Below are positions 1 to 6,776 of a stretch of 31,851 bases of DNA, one piece after another. Position numbers and translations under genes: made by a program. Source of the DNA: Candidatus Nanopelagicales bacterium (GTDB lineage Bacteria > Actinomycetota > Actinomycetes > S36-B12). The stretch lies in contig JAURQC010000030.1 of the NCBI GenBank assembly GCA_030836325.1, positions 1 to 31,851 on the forward strand, written 5' to 3'. The notes below the pieces were generated by a model. It was not told where the DNA came from. It did no database searches and saw only the letters and a list, made by a program, of their open reading frames with translations. How positions within the stretch are numbered: the first letter of the stretch is position 1; the number at the start of each line of letters is the position of its first letter.

Positions 1-67
1 CGCAAACCGCAATTCCCCGCCCCGCAGTAGTTGGACCCTTCGTAGACCACCTGCAGTCGGATGGTTA

Positions 68-838
68 CTAGCGGCCCTGCCAGTTGGGTGCACGCTTCTC
101 GGTGAACGCGCGGGCTCCTTCTTTCGCATCTTCGGATTCTCGAACCGGCAGGCTGATCTCTCGCTGTTTGTCGAAGGACTCTGCCAGGGCCCAGTCGGTG
201 GACTGAACGATGATCTGCTTGGTCGCTCGAACGGCGAGTGGGCCGTTCGCAGCAATGCGCCGAGCTACATCCATCGCAGTGTCCATCGCCGAACCTGGCT
301 CAGTGAGGTGGGTGACCAGCGAGGCGCGATAGGCCTCCTCAGCTTCGATCATGTCGCCGGTGAGCGCCCACTCCATGGCCAAGTGATACGGCACCCGCTG
401 CGGAAGCCGCATCAACCCGCCACCTGCAGCAACCAGACCGCGCTTGACCTCGGGAAGTCCGAACTTGGTGTTATTCGCAGCCACGATGATGTCGCACGCT
501 AGGGCGATCTCGAAGCCGCCCGCGAGGGCGTACCCCTCGACGGCGGCAATCAATGGCTTGTCACTGGGCTTCTCGACTATTCCGGCGAAGCCGCGCACGG
601 GTATAGATGGTTTCTCTCCGGCGAGGAAAGCCTTGAGGTCCATACCGGCGCAGAACGTGCCGCCTGCGCCCGTGATGACGCCAGCCGTAAGGTCCGCGCG
701 AGCATCGAGTTCGTCCATCGCGGCCCCAATGGCCTCGGCGGTTACCGTGTTGATCGAATTGCGAGCTTCGGGTCTGTTGATTGTGATGACCTGAACACCC
801 TCGATTTGCTCGACGAGGACCGGCGGCTGGTCGCTCAT
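68..838 (-). CDS. enoyl-CoA hydratase/isomerase (crotonase family)
   Basis: A 256-residue crotonase-fold protein, the usual length for the family. It is expected to hydrate trans-2-enoyl-CoA in the cytoplasm during beta-oxidation. Both catalytic glutamates of mitochondrial enoyl-CoA hydratase are present at the right 20-residue spacing: E110 (in GGFEIALACD) and E130 (in FGLPEVKRG). The oxyanion-hole stretch GTFCAGMDLKA lies near residue 60-70. The presence of both acids favours a hydratase over an isomerase or a CoA-ester hydrolase. It is the last complete gene of a leftward operon; its ATG overlaps the stop of the upstream SDR by 4 nt (ATGA), so the two are probably translationally coupled. 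With the thiolase and HSD10-type SDR upstream it makes a complete hydratase-dehydrogenase-thiolase set. The exact acyl substrate is unknown. Confidence 0.9.
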   Translation of the reverse strand: MSDQPPVLVEQIEGVQVITINRPEARNSINTVTAEAIGAAMDELDARADLTAGVITGAGGTFCAGMDLKAFLAGEKPSIPVRGFAGIVEKPSDKPLIAAVEGYALAGGFEIALACDIIVAANNTKFGLPEVKRGLVAAGGGLMRLPQRVPYHLAMEWALTGDMIEAEEAYRASLVTHLTEPGSAMDTAMDVARRIAANGPLAVRATKQIIVQSTDWALAESFDKQREISLPVRESEDAKEGARAFTEKRAPNWQGR

Positions 839-1599
839 TTCGCACTCATCCGAATTGCTCCATCGAGTCGGATCGTCTCGCCGTTGAGCATCGGGTTGTC
901 CACGATCTGCATGGCAAGTGATGCGTACTCCTCAGGCCGGCCGAGGCGTGAAGGATGCGGGACCTGCGCCCCCAGACCCTCGCGGATCTCGTCGGAGAAT
1001 CGGGCGAGAATTGGTGTGTCGAATACGCCCGGCGCGATTGTGCACACACGAATGAGTCGTTTGGCGAGGTCGCGGGCAGCAACGATCGTCATACCTACGA
1101 CACCGGCTTTGGCCGATGCGTAGGGAATCTGGCCAATCTGCCCTTCCCATGCAGCAACGGATGCGGTCAGGATGCACACCCCCCGTTCCTCACCCATCGG
1201 GTCTTGCGCAGACATGCGCGCAGCTGCGAGACGAAGGACGTTGAACGTGCCAACCAGGTTCAGCTCGATGAGCGATTGGTACATCTCCAGCGAACCCGGG
1301 TTGCCTTCTTTGTCCAAGATCCGCAGCGTGCCGCCTTTGCCAGCGCAGTGGACCAGAACACGAAGCGGACCCTTGGCCGTGGCCAGGTCGAGTGCTGCAT
1401 CAACGGTCTCGGAATTAGTAACGTCGCCCGGTGAGAAGTGCACGAGTTCACCGAGTTCCTCGGCCACTGCTGCACCGTCGGAACTCGGAAGGTCCAAGAT
1501 GACGACATTGACTCCCCGGTCAGCGAGATCACGGACGGTTGCCAGCCCGAGACCGGACGCGCCTCCTGTGACGAGTGCCGATGCGCCGGTCAGTTCCAT
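835..1599 (-). CDS. SDR, 3-hydroxyacyl-CoA dehydrogenase of HSD17B10 type
   Basis: A 254-residue short-chain dehydrogenase. The dinucleotide motif TGGASGLG is at residues 11-18, an Asp closes beta-2 (VVILDLP, NAD preference), and the catalytic Ser147, Tyr160 and Lys164 (YASAK) are present. The C-terminal part (PSRLGRPEEYA, then LNGETIRLDGAIRM) is very like human HSD10 and bacterial 3-hydroxy-2-methylbutyryl-CoA dehydrogenases, which oxidise straight and 2-methyl-branched 3-hydroxyacyl-CoA with NAD. The usual NNAG is HCAG here, as in that subfamily. Start ATG at 1599 follows AGGAGGAATGC, a strong ribosome site. It lies between thiolase and hydratase in the same leftward operon, so it most likely does the second oxidation step of beta-oxidation. 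Confidence 0.88.
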   Translation of the reverse strand: MELTGASALVTGGASGLGLATVRDLADRGVNVVILDLPSSDGAAVAEELGELVHFSPGDVTNSETVDAALDLATAKGPLRVLVHCAGKGGTLRILDKEGNPGSLEMYQSLIELNLVGTFNVLRLAAARMSAQDPMGEERGVCILTASVAAWEGQIGQIPYASAKAGVVGMTIVAARDLAKRLIRVCTIAPGVFDTPILARFSDEIREGLGAQVPHPSRLGRPEEYASLAMQIVDNPMLNGETIRLDGAIRMSAK

Positions 1600-1621
1600 G
1601 CATTCCTCCTGTTGATTCGCT

Positions 1622-1707
1622 CTAGTCCAGTCGCTCGATGTTCATTGTGAGCTCCCTAGTCCAGTCGCTCGATGTTCATTGTGAGCTCCCTAGTCCAGTC
1701 GCTCGAT
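1622..1707 (-). repeat. 34-bp tandem repeat extending the thiolase 3' end
   Basis: Two identical 34-bp units (1622-1655 and 1656-1689) are followed by an 18-bp partial third copy (1690-1707) that is the native end of the thiolase gene (ATCGAGCGACTGGACTAG on the minus strand). On the coding strand each full unit reads GGAG, six spacer bases, then ATG and six more codons and a TAG: a mini-ORF MNIERLD with its own Shine-Dalgarno-like GGAG. The last six codons plus stop match the thiolase C-terminus IERLD-stop. The array fills the gap between thiolase and the downstream SDR. Confidence 0.9.
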
Positions 1708-2871
1708 AATCATCGCGTTGGCCATACCCCCGGCTTCACACATCGTTTGAAGTCCGTAGCGACCACCCGTGCGTTCGAGGTGGTGCAGCAATGTCGTTGC
1801 GATGCGAGCTCCGGAGGCGCCGAGCGGGTGCCCGAGGGCGACGGCGCCACCCACCGGATTAACGATGGCTGGATCGACGTCGAACTCTGCTTGCCAGGCG
1901 AGGGGCACGGACGCAAACGCCTCGTTGATCTCGATGGCATCCATCTGATCGATCGTCATTCCAGCGCGCTCGAGGACACGTTGAGTCGCGGGGATTGGCC
2001 CTGTCAACATCAGCACTGGGTCATCACCGACCACGGTTGAGGCGACGATTCGTGCCCGAGGCTTCAATCCGGCCTCTTTGGCCGCATCCTCTGACATCAA
2101 CAGCAGTGCTGCTGCACCATCGGTGATTTGCGAGGAGTTCCCAGCGGTGACCTTCCATTTGATTGCGGGCCAGTGGGCCATGTTGTCCTCGGTCGCGAAG
2201 GCCGGCTTGAGGGCGGCGAGCTTCTCGACGCTCGTTCCGCGACGGATCGACTCATCGGCGGACACCGTGCCGTCGGGTGTGGTGATGGCTGCGATCTCGG
2301 CGTCGAAGCCGCCGGTATCCGCCGTGGCTCCGGCCCTGCGGTGGGACTCCGCTGCATATTCGTCTAGTTGCTCGCGGGTCAGACCCCACTTGTCGGCGAC
2401 CCGTTCGGCGGCAACTCCCTGTGACGTGAGGTCGGGGAATCGCTCGCGCACCAACGGTCCTTGCGGATCCATCCCCATCCGGTTGCTGCCCATGGGAACA
2501 CGACTCATGGATTCGATGCCGCCAGCGATCGCGATGCGGTAGGCGCCAGCAGCGATGCCTTGGGCGGCAAAGTCGATGGCTTGCTGGCCGCTTCCGCACT
2601 TGCGTTCGATGGTGGTACTCGGCACGTGCTCAGGGAAGCCTGCCGCGAGCCAGGCCTGGCGTCCAGGGGTTCCGGACTGCTCGCCGGCCTGAGAAACGCA
2701 GCCGATGAGAACGTCGTCCACTGAACCTGGGTCGATGCCGGTCGAGGTGACTAGTTGGTCGATGACCTGGGAGAGCAGGTCCACCGCGTGCAGGCCCGAC
2801 AGCGCTCCGCCTTCTTTGCCTTTGCCCATGGGAGAGCGCAACGCGGCGACGATCACGGGTCTATCCGACAT
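1690..2871 (-). CDS. acetyl-CoA C-acyltransferase (thiolase)
   Basis: A 393-residue thiolase that cleaves 3-ketoacyl-CoA with CoA, the last step of beta-oxidation. Active-site residues are all visible: Cys92 in RKCGSGQQA, the NEAF motif, His348 in GHPLGASGAR and Cys378 in CEAGGMAN, with the classic GGAVALGHPLG loop. The open frame extends upstream to 2940, but the start at 2871 is preferred: TAGGAG sits 7-8 nt upstream of this ATG, MSDRPVIVAALRSP is the normal thiolase N-terminus, and the extra 23 residues are AT-rich promoter DNA. It is the first gene of a leftward operon with SDR and enoyl-CoA hydratase. It is paralogous to the thiolase at 16385; both share the GFPEHVPxTTI stretch before the nucleophile. 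Its end is followed by a tandem duplication of its last codons. Confidence 0.92.
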   Translation of the reverse strand: MSDRPVIVAALRSPMGKGKEGGALSGLHAVDLLSQVIDQLVTSTGIDPGSVDDVLIGCVSQAGEQSGTPGRQAWLAAGFPEHVPSTTIERKCGSGQQAIDFAAQGIAAGAYRIAIAGGIESMSRVPMGSNRMGMDPQGPLVRERFPDLTSQGVAAERVADKWGLTREQLDEYAAESHRRAGATADTGGFDAEIAAITTPDGTVSADESIRRGTSVEKLAALKPAFATEDNMAHWPAIKWKVTAGNSSQITDGAAALLLMSEDAAKEAGLKPRARIVASTVVGDDPVLMLTGPIPATQRVLERAGMTIDQMDAIEINEAFASVPLAWQAEFDVDPAIVNPVGGAVALGHPLGASGARIATTLLHHLERTGGRYGLQTMCEAGGMANAMIIERLD

Positions 2872-2968
2872 GTCACTGCTCCTAAACGGGGGCAATTGAA
2901 AAAAACTCTGGCATAAATCTATACCTACCAATATCATCAATTCAAGAAAACGTATTCAGGAGGCGTGC
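2872..2968. promoter_or_regulatory. divergent promoter region
   Basis: This 97-bp AT-rich spacer separates the leftward thiolase operon from the rightward PPOX-fold operon. A TATAGA hexamer on the minus strand (2918-2923) could be the -10 of the thiolase promoter, and TATCAT (2932-2937) could serve the rightward one. No clear -35 boxes are seen. The rightward gene has a strong AGGAGG just before its ATG. CAATT elements flank the core at 2893 and about 2938, but I see no convincing long palindrome. Confidence 0.5.
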
Positions 2969-3499
2969 ATGGGCCGGTTGGGCATTGACGACGTTGACGA
3001 TCTGTCCGGGGTGAAGTTGCTCCCCGAGGATCGCGATCACCTGCTAGCGACCCAGAGCGAATGCACTTTTATTTTCAATCGCGAGGGCGGCTGGCCCTCG
3101 GGTGTGGTGATGAGCTTCGTCTACGAGGACGACTGCTTTTGGATCGCTTCGGTGATCACTAGGCCGCAGGTCGCGCAATTGAACGACGATCCCCGGGTCA
3201 CGGTGGTGGTCAGCAATGCGGGAACTGAGACCCCCGGACGGCAGATGGTCGCGGTACGTGGAACGGCGATTCTGCACAAGCCCGGTAGCGAGACGTTCGA
3301 CAAGATGCTCTACGCGATCGGCGCTCGGCTCCAGCCTGCTGACCCGATGGCATTCGTCCGACTCCTGGATACACCCAAGCGCCGGGTCATCCAGGTCGTT
3401 CCGGTGAGTGTTACCACTAGCCACGATTCGCGCCGGATGCCCGGCGATGGCCGTGGTGGGCCGGCCAAGGATGAGGGATCGTCACCGGAATCCAGTTGA
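2969..3499 (+). CDS. PPOX-fold protein, probable F420- or flavin-binding oxidoreductase
   Basis: A 176-residue protein with the split-barrel pattern of pyridoxamine-phosphate-oxidase-like proteins: a helix with LLATQSECTF, the strand GGWPSGVVMSFVYEDDCFWIAS at about residues 40-62, and the LNDDPRVTVVVSN stretch near 71-84. In actinobacteria this family mostly binds F420, less often FMN or biliverdin; the cofactor here is inferred. The last 25 residues (Gly/Pro/Ser/Asp rich) look disordered. ATG at 2969 follows AGGAGG with good spacing. It is the first gene of a nine-gene rightward catabolic operon; its stop overlaps the next SDR's ATG by 1 nt (TGATG). Together with the luciferase-like gene at 5710 it suggests F420 chemistry in this pathway. 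The reaction is unknown. Confidence 0.75.
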   Translation: MGRLGIDDVDDLSGVKLLPEDRDHLLATQSECTFIFNREGGWPSGVVMSFVYEDDCFWIASVITRPQVAQLNDDPRVTVVVSNAGTETPGRQMVAVRGTAILHKPGSETFDKMLYAIGARLQPADPMAFVRLLDTPKRRVIQVVPVSVTTSHDSRRMPGDGRGGPAKDEGSSPESS

Positions 3500-4269
3500 T
3501 GGACCGGCTGCGCGATCGAGTTGCGCTCGTCCTCGGTGGTGGGTCGGGCATGGGTGCAGCAGTTTGTCGCCGGTTTGCCGCCGAGGGTGCGGTGGTCTAC
3601 GTCGCGGACATCGACGCAGATGCCGGGCGCTTGGTTGTAGAAGGAATCGAAGCTTCTGGCGGACGCGCACACGCAGTGATCGTGGATGCGACGTCGCCAG
3701 AGGACCTCGATGCCGTCCTGTCGCACATCTCCAACGATCACGGGGTTCTCCATGTTCTTCATTCCCAGGTAGGCATGCCGGGTGCCGCAGGCGTGACTGT
3801 CAGCGATGAGGAATTCGAGCGAGCAGTTGAGGTAAATGTCAAAAGTGCTTTCTTCCCAGCACAAAAGGCGTTGCCGTTGCTGATCAAGGCACGTGGAAAG
3901 GGCGCGATCACTTTGGTTGCGTCGACGGCCGCATTAGTCGGCTCCCCCTTCAGCCCGCTGTATTCATTGACGAAGGGGGCCGTCGTTTCCTACGCGCGAT
4001 CCCTCGCGTTGGCTGTCGCCGCTGACGGCGTGCGTGTGAACGTCATCTGTCCCGGGCCCATCGACACCCCCATGCTTCCGCGTTTCTTTGGGCGCGATCC
4101 GGGGGCGAATATCGACGATCTGAAAGACGCGTTCGTCGCAGCGATTCCCATGCAGCGCCCGGGAACTCCTGAGGAGATCGCTGGTGCAGCTGCTTTTTTA
4201 GCCAGTGACGATGCTGGATTTGTGACCGGTGTTGCGCTACCGGTCGACGGCGGTCAGATCGCCAAGTAG
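3499..4269 (+). CDS. short-chain dehydrogenase/reductase
   Basis: A 256-residue classical SDR with catalytic Ser142, Tyr155 and Lys159 (YSLTK). The nucleotide motif is LGGGSGMG (12-19), where the usual initial Thr is Leu, and Asp37 suggests NAD. The normal NNAG structural motif is replaced by HSQVG (88-92), an unusual change. The frame opens with TTG at 3496 directly before ATG 3499; the ATG is preferred because it overlaps the upstream TGA. It closely resembles the SDR at 30377 (shared SPFSPLYS-x-TKG around the active site and the PGAAG loop), so the two are paralogues placed near opposite ends of the cluster. Substrate unknown; a hydroxyl on an alicyclic or acyl-CoA intermediate is likely from context. 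Confidence 0.85.
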   Translation: MDRLRDRVALVLGGGSGMGAAVCRRFAAEGAVVYVADIDADAGRLVVEGIEASGGRAHAVIVDATSPEDLDAVLSHISNDHGVLHVLHSQVGMPGAAGVTVSDEEFERAVEVNVKSAFFPAQKALPLLIKARGKGAITLVASTAALVGSPFSPLYSLTKGAVVSYARSLALAVAADGVRVNVICPGPIDTPMLPRFFGRDPGANIDDLKDAFVAAIPMQRPGTPEEIAGAAAFLASDDAGFVTGVALPVDGGQIAK

Positions 4270-4308
4270 TGACCGATTCCGCCTAGGCAATAGAACAGGA
4301 GAGCACTC

Positions 4309-4794
4309 ATGACTGATGGACCACATATCGATCCGGCTGAACTTGCCAACTTGGACACCGAACTGGCAAGTCGCGCGGCGCAGGTGTACGCGCTGTACGC
4401 CTTCGCCATCGACTATGGCGACTTCGATCTCCTCGACTCGCTGCTCGCTGAAGACATCGCGATTACCCGAGGTGAGACCTTGCATAGTGGCCGCGAGGCG
4501 TTCATGCAGGTCTACCGCAACAACTGGGACGCCGACTGGAGTGCGGGTAAGCACCACATCGGCAACGTGCTGGCGAGCCGACAAGACGGTGGACTGGTGC
4601 GATCACGCGCATACTTCCAGGCGGTATTCATCCGTTCGGATCGCACCTCCGTGATCACGGGGCGCTACGACGACCTGCTGGAGGACACCGACGGCCGCTT
4701 GCTTATCAAGCGCAAGCGCATCAATGTCGAGGGAGTCGTCGATCTCCCCGAATCGGCGCGCGAGTGGGGCGGATATCGACTCTGGAGTAGGTGA
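4309..4794 (+). CDS. SnoaL-like (NTF2-fold) protein
   Basis: A 161-residue protein with the alpha+beta-cone pattern of the SnoaL/NTF2-like superfamily: an N-terminal helix (VYALYAFAIDYGDFDLLDSLLAEDIAI), then HSGREAFMQVYRNNW, a KHHIGNVLAS strand and GRYDDLL. Members include ring cyclases, ketosteroid isomerase and dehydratases, as well as dioxygenase beta subunits, so fold is clear but reaction is not. In a cluster with a KstD-like enzyme an isomerase or dehydratase role is plausible. ATG follows GAGAG/AGGAG-like sequence at about 4298-4304. Oddity: its last five sense codons and stop (RLWSR-stop) are duplicated in frame directly downstream. A second SnoaL-like gene lies at 27460. Confidence 0.75.
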   Translation: MTDGPHIDPAELANLDTELASRAAQVYALYAFAIDYGDFDLLDSLLAEDIAITRGETLHSGREAFMQVYRNNWDADWSAGKHHIGNVLASRQDGGLVRSRAYFQAVFIRSDRTSVITGRYDDLLEDTDGRLLIKRKRINVEGVVDLPESAREWGGYRLWSR

Positions 4795-4815
4795 ATTCGA
4801 CTCTGGAGTAGGTGA
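4776..4815 (+). repeat. 21-bp-period tandem duplication of a gene 3' end
   Basis: The 19-bp string TCGACTCTGGAGTAGGTGA occurs at 4776-4794 and again at 4797-4815. The first copy ends the SnoaL-like gene, including its TGA. The period of 21 nt keeps the reading frame, so the second copy encodes RLWSR-stop again after the true stop. Confidence 0.9.
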
Positions 4816-4917
4816 GAGATCAAGCACCCAAGGTGGGCGTTTGTCGGACAAGACAGGCACCTACTCCTATTCTAGGATCATCATTGTAAGGATTTATCCC
4901 ATTGGCCCGGAGGATTG
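4795..4917 (+). promoter_or_regulatory. intergenic spacer, possible internal promoter
   Basis: This 123-bp gap between SnoaL-like gene and SDR begins with the duplicated gene end (4797-4815). The rest turns AT-rich (TATTCTAGG at about 4868-4876, then ATCATCATTGTAAGGATTTATCCC). TATTCT is a plausible -10 element, but no clear -35 is visible. The following SDR has GGAGG at 4909-4913. Confidence 0.3.
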
Positions 4918-5694
4918 ATGACTTCCACGGCAACGCCCGTGCGCCGTTCGGTCATCGTGACCGGTGCCGGACAGGGGATAGGTGCTGCTGTCGCGCGATC
5001 ATTGGCGACCGATGGTTGGCACGTCGTGGGCGTTGATGTCGAAAGGGAATCCCTCGGGGAGGTAATGGATTGCCTTCCCGGTGACCATCTCGCGGTTGTC
5101 GGTGACGTTCGAGATGAGCAGGTGATCTCTGAGGCCGGGGAGCGGGCAGCTCAGGTCGGTCCGGTGACCGGTTTCGTGGCGAATGCCGGAATCGTCTCTC
5201 CAGGCGCTTCTGTCGAATACCCGGTTTCGGAGTGGGAGCGATTGACGAGTGTGATGCTTACCGCTGCGTTCACCGGCGCGCGAACCGCGGCTGGGTGGAT
5301 GCACGACACCGGCACGGGGGGCAGCATCGTGATGATGGGCTCCATTGCTGGTGAACTCGGGTTCGGCGGACGGGCGGCCTACTGCGCGGCCAAAGCCGGT
5401 GTCCATGGACTCGTCCGATCACTCGCTGTGGAGTGGGCGCGGGACGGCATCCGGGTCAATGCTGTCGCGCCCGGCGCGATCGACACCGCGCTGCAGGCTG
5501 CAATGAAGGATTCGGGGAACGCGAGTTCTTCGGCTTATGTCTCCCACATCCCGATGGCGCGTACGGGCGTAGTCGACGAAGTGGCAGAAGTCGTGACGTT
5601 CTTGATGTCACGCAAAGCAAGTTACGTCACGGGTGCGGTGATTCCCGTCGACGGTGGTTGGAGTGCGTACGGCATGCATATGGGTGAGAACTAG
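4918..5694 (+). CDS. short-chain dehydrogenase/reductase
   Basis: A 258-residue classical SDR. Motifs: TGAGQGIG at residues 15-22, Asp40 after beta-2 (NAD preference), NAG at 89-91, Ser142, Tyr155 and Lys159 (YCAAK), and the C-terminal VTGAVIPVDGGW. An open frame starts with TTG at 4915, but ATG 4918 is chosen because the GGAGG at 4909-4913 would be too close to the TTG. The ATG spacing is still short (4 nt). It is the second SDR of the rightward operon and sits just upstream of the luciferase-like oxidoreductase (15-nt gap). It should oxidise a secondary alcohol or reduce a ketone; the substrate cannot be told from sequence. Confidence 0.87.
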   Translation: MTSTATPVRRSVIVTGAGQGIGAAVARSLATDGWHVVGVDVERESLGEVMDCLPGDHLAVVGDVRDEQVISEAGERAAQVGPVTGFVANAGIVSPGASVEYPVSEWERLTSVMLTAAFTGARTAAGWMHDTGTGGSIVMMGSIAGELGFGGRAAYCAAKAGVHGLVRSLAVEWARDGIRVNAVAPGAIDTALQAAMKDSGNASSSAYVSHIPMARTGVVDEVAEVVTFLMSRKASYVTGAVIPVDGGWSAYGMHMGEN

Positions 5695-5709
5695 GGAAGG
5701 AACGAACAC

Positions 5710-6729
5710 ATGGTTGCAATGGGTCTGCTCTTGAGTGACGTGCCCGCTTCGGTACCGCCGCAGCAGCAGTTCAAGGATGTCGTGCGCATCGCTCATGCCG
5801 CGCAGGACGCAGGATTTACCTACATCGTCATTGGTCAGCACTTCTTGTACGGAGACCTGCGCTGGCTGCAACCGGTCCCGCTGCTGGCGCGGCTTGCCGC
5901 GGAGGTTAACCCGGATGTGAAGCTCGCAACTCAGATCATGATCGCTCCGTTATACCACCCGGTCATGCTTGCCGAGGAACTCGCGACCCTGGACGTCGTG
6001 ACGGAAGGTCGTCTGATCGCAGGGCTTGGACTGGGCTATCGAGCCGAGGAGTTCGACTATCTCGGGATCCCGTTCAAGGAGCGCGCTGGTCGCATGAACG
6101 AGACCCTCGAGTTGCTGCGCATGCTGTGGACCCAAGACGAAGTCACCTTCCACGGGAAGTACTTCACGCTGGAGAACGTGAAGCCCCACTTGAAGCCGGT
6201 GCAAGATCCGCTACCAATCTGGGTAGGCGCACACTCGCTTCCGGGCGCCATCCGAGCCGGCAAGTTCGGTGACGGCTACGCCTGCCCGCCCGAGACCCCG
6301 GTGGACGAAGTCCGCGAGCGCTACCGCGTGGTGGCCGAGGGATTCGCCGAGCGAGGCAAGACCTTTACCCCGCAGCCGTTGCGCCGCAACATCATGGTGG
6401 CGGACACCAAGGACGAGGCGCTGCTCGAGTTCGCGCGCGTTGCCCAGGGCCGTTACCTCACCTACCTGGAGAAGGGCCTGGACGTCATGGCCAATGCCGA
6501 CCTCAAGAACGAGTTCGCCAAGGCCGTCGAGGATCACGCAGTTGTGGGCACGCCAGATGAGGTCGCCGAGAAGCTCGTGCAACTGGTGACCGAACTGCCC
6601 GTTGACCCGCTGCTTATCCGTCCGCAATGGCCGACCATGAATGCTGACGAGACCATTGCTGCGATTCAACGCATCGGTCGCGAGGTGTTGCCGGCGGTGA
6701 CGGCTGTGAAACCACGCACGGTAATCTAA
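5710..6729 (+). CDS. luciferase-like (LLM class) flavin/F420-dependent oxidoreductase
   Basis: A 339-residue TIM-barrel protein of the bacterial luciferase-like superfamily. Typical segments are VVRIAHAAQDAGFTYIVIGQHF, LATQIMIAPLYHPVMLAEELATLD, the GRLIAGLGLGYRAEEFDYLGIPFKERAGRMNE block and LPIWVGAHS. In actinobacteria such proteins use F420 or FMN and include alkane, nitrilotriacetate and ketone monooxygenases and F420-dependent dehydrogenases. Here it may oxidise or oxygenate a ring or chain intermediate; which one is open. GAAGGA precedes the ATG by about 8 nt. It follows the SDR closely and is separated from the acyl-CoA synthetase by an AT-rich 47-bp spacer with a perfect TATAAT. Confidence 0.85.
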   Translation: MVAMGLLLSDVPASVPPQQQFKDVVRIAHAAQDAGFTYIVIGQHFLYGDLRWLQPVPLLARLAAEVNPDVKLATQIMIAPLYHPVMLAEELATLDVVTEGRLIAGLGLGYRAEEFDYLGIPFKERAGRMNETLELLRMLWTQDEVTFHGKYFTLENVKPHLKPVQDPLPIWVGAHSLPGAIRAGKFGDGYACPPETPVDEVRERYRVVAEGFAERGKTFTPQPLRRNIMVADTKDEALLEFARVAQGRYLTYLEKGLDVMANADLKNEFAKAVEDHAVVGTPDEVAEKLVQLVTELPVDPLLIRPQWPTMNADETIAAIQRIGREVLPAVTAVKPRTVI

Positions 6730-6776
6730 TTAATGCATATAATTATCCTGGATTTCGATCAAGGAGAACGCCCCCG
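6730..6776 (+). promoter_or_regulatory. candidate internal promoter
   Basis: A short AT-rich spacer in otherwise GC-rich DNA. It contains a perfect TATAAT at 6738-6743, inside ATATAATTAT, which also contains the self-complementary octamer ATAATTAT. No good -35 is seen 16-18 nt upstream. AAGGAG at 6761-6766 serves the GTG start at 6777. It could drive the distal half of the operon (synthetase to CoA-transferase). Confidence 0.4.

Noticed and set aside
1..50. Possible start of another leftward gene (GTG at 50, reading VVYEGSNYCGAGNCGL)
   Set aside because: Only 16 codons remain, there is no ribosome site, and I do not recognise the sequence. It may be real, since the operon runs this way, but the window does not support it.
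2872..2940. Longer thiolase N-terminus (23 extra residues)
   Set aside because: The extra part is AT-rich promoter DNA, and the downstream ATG has a good ribosome site and the family N-terminus.
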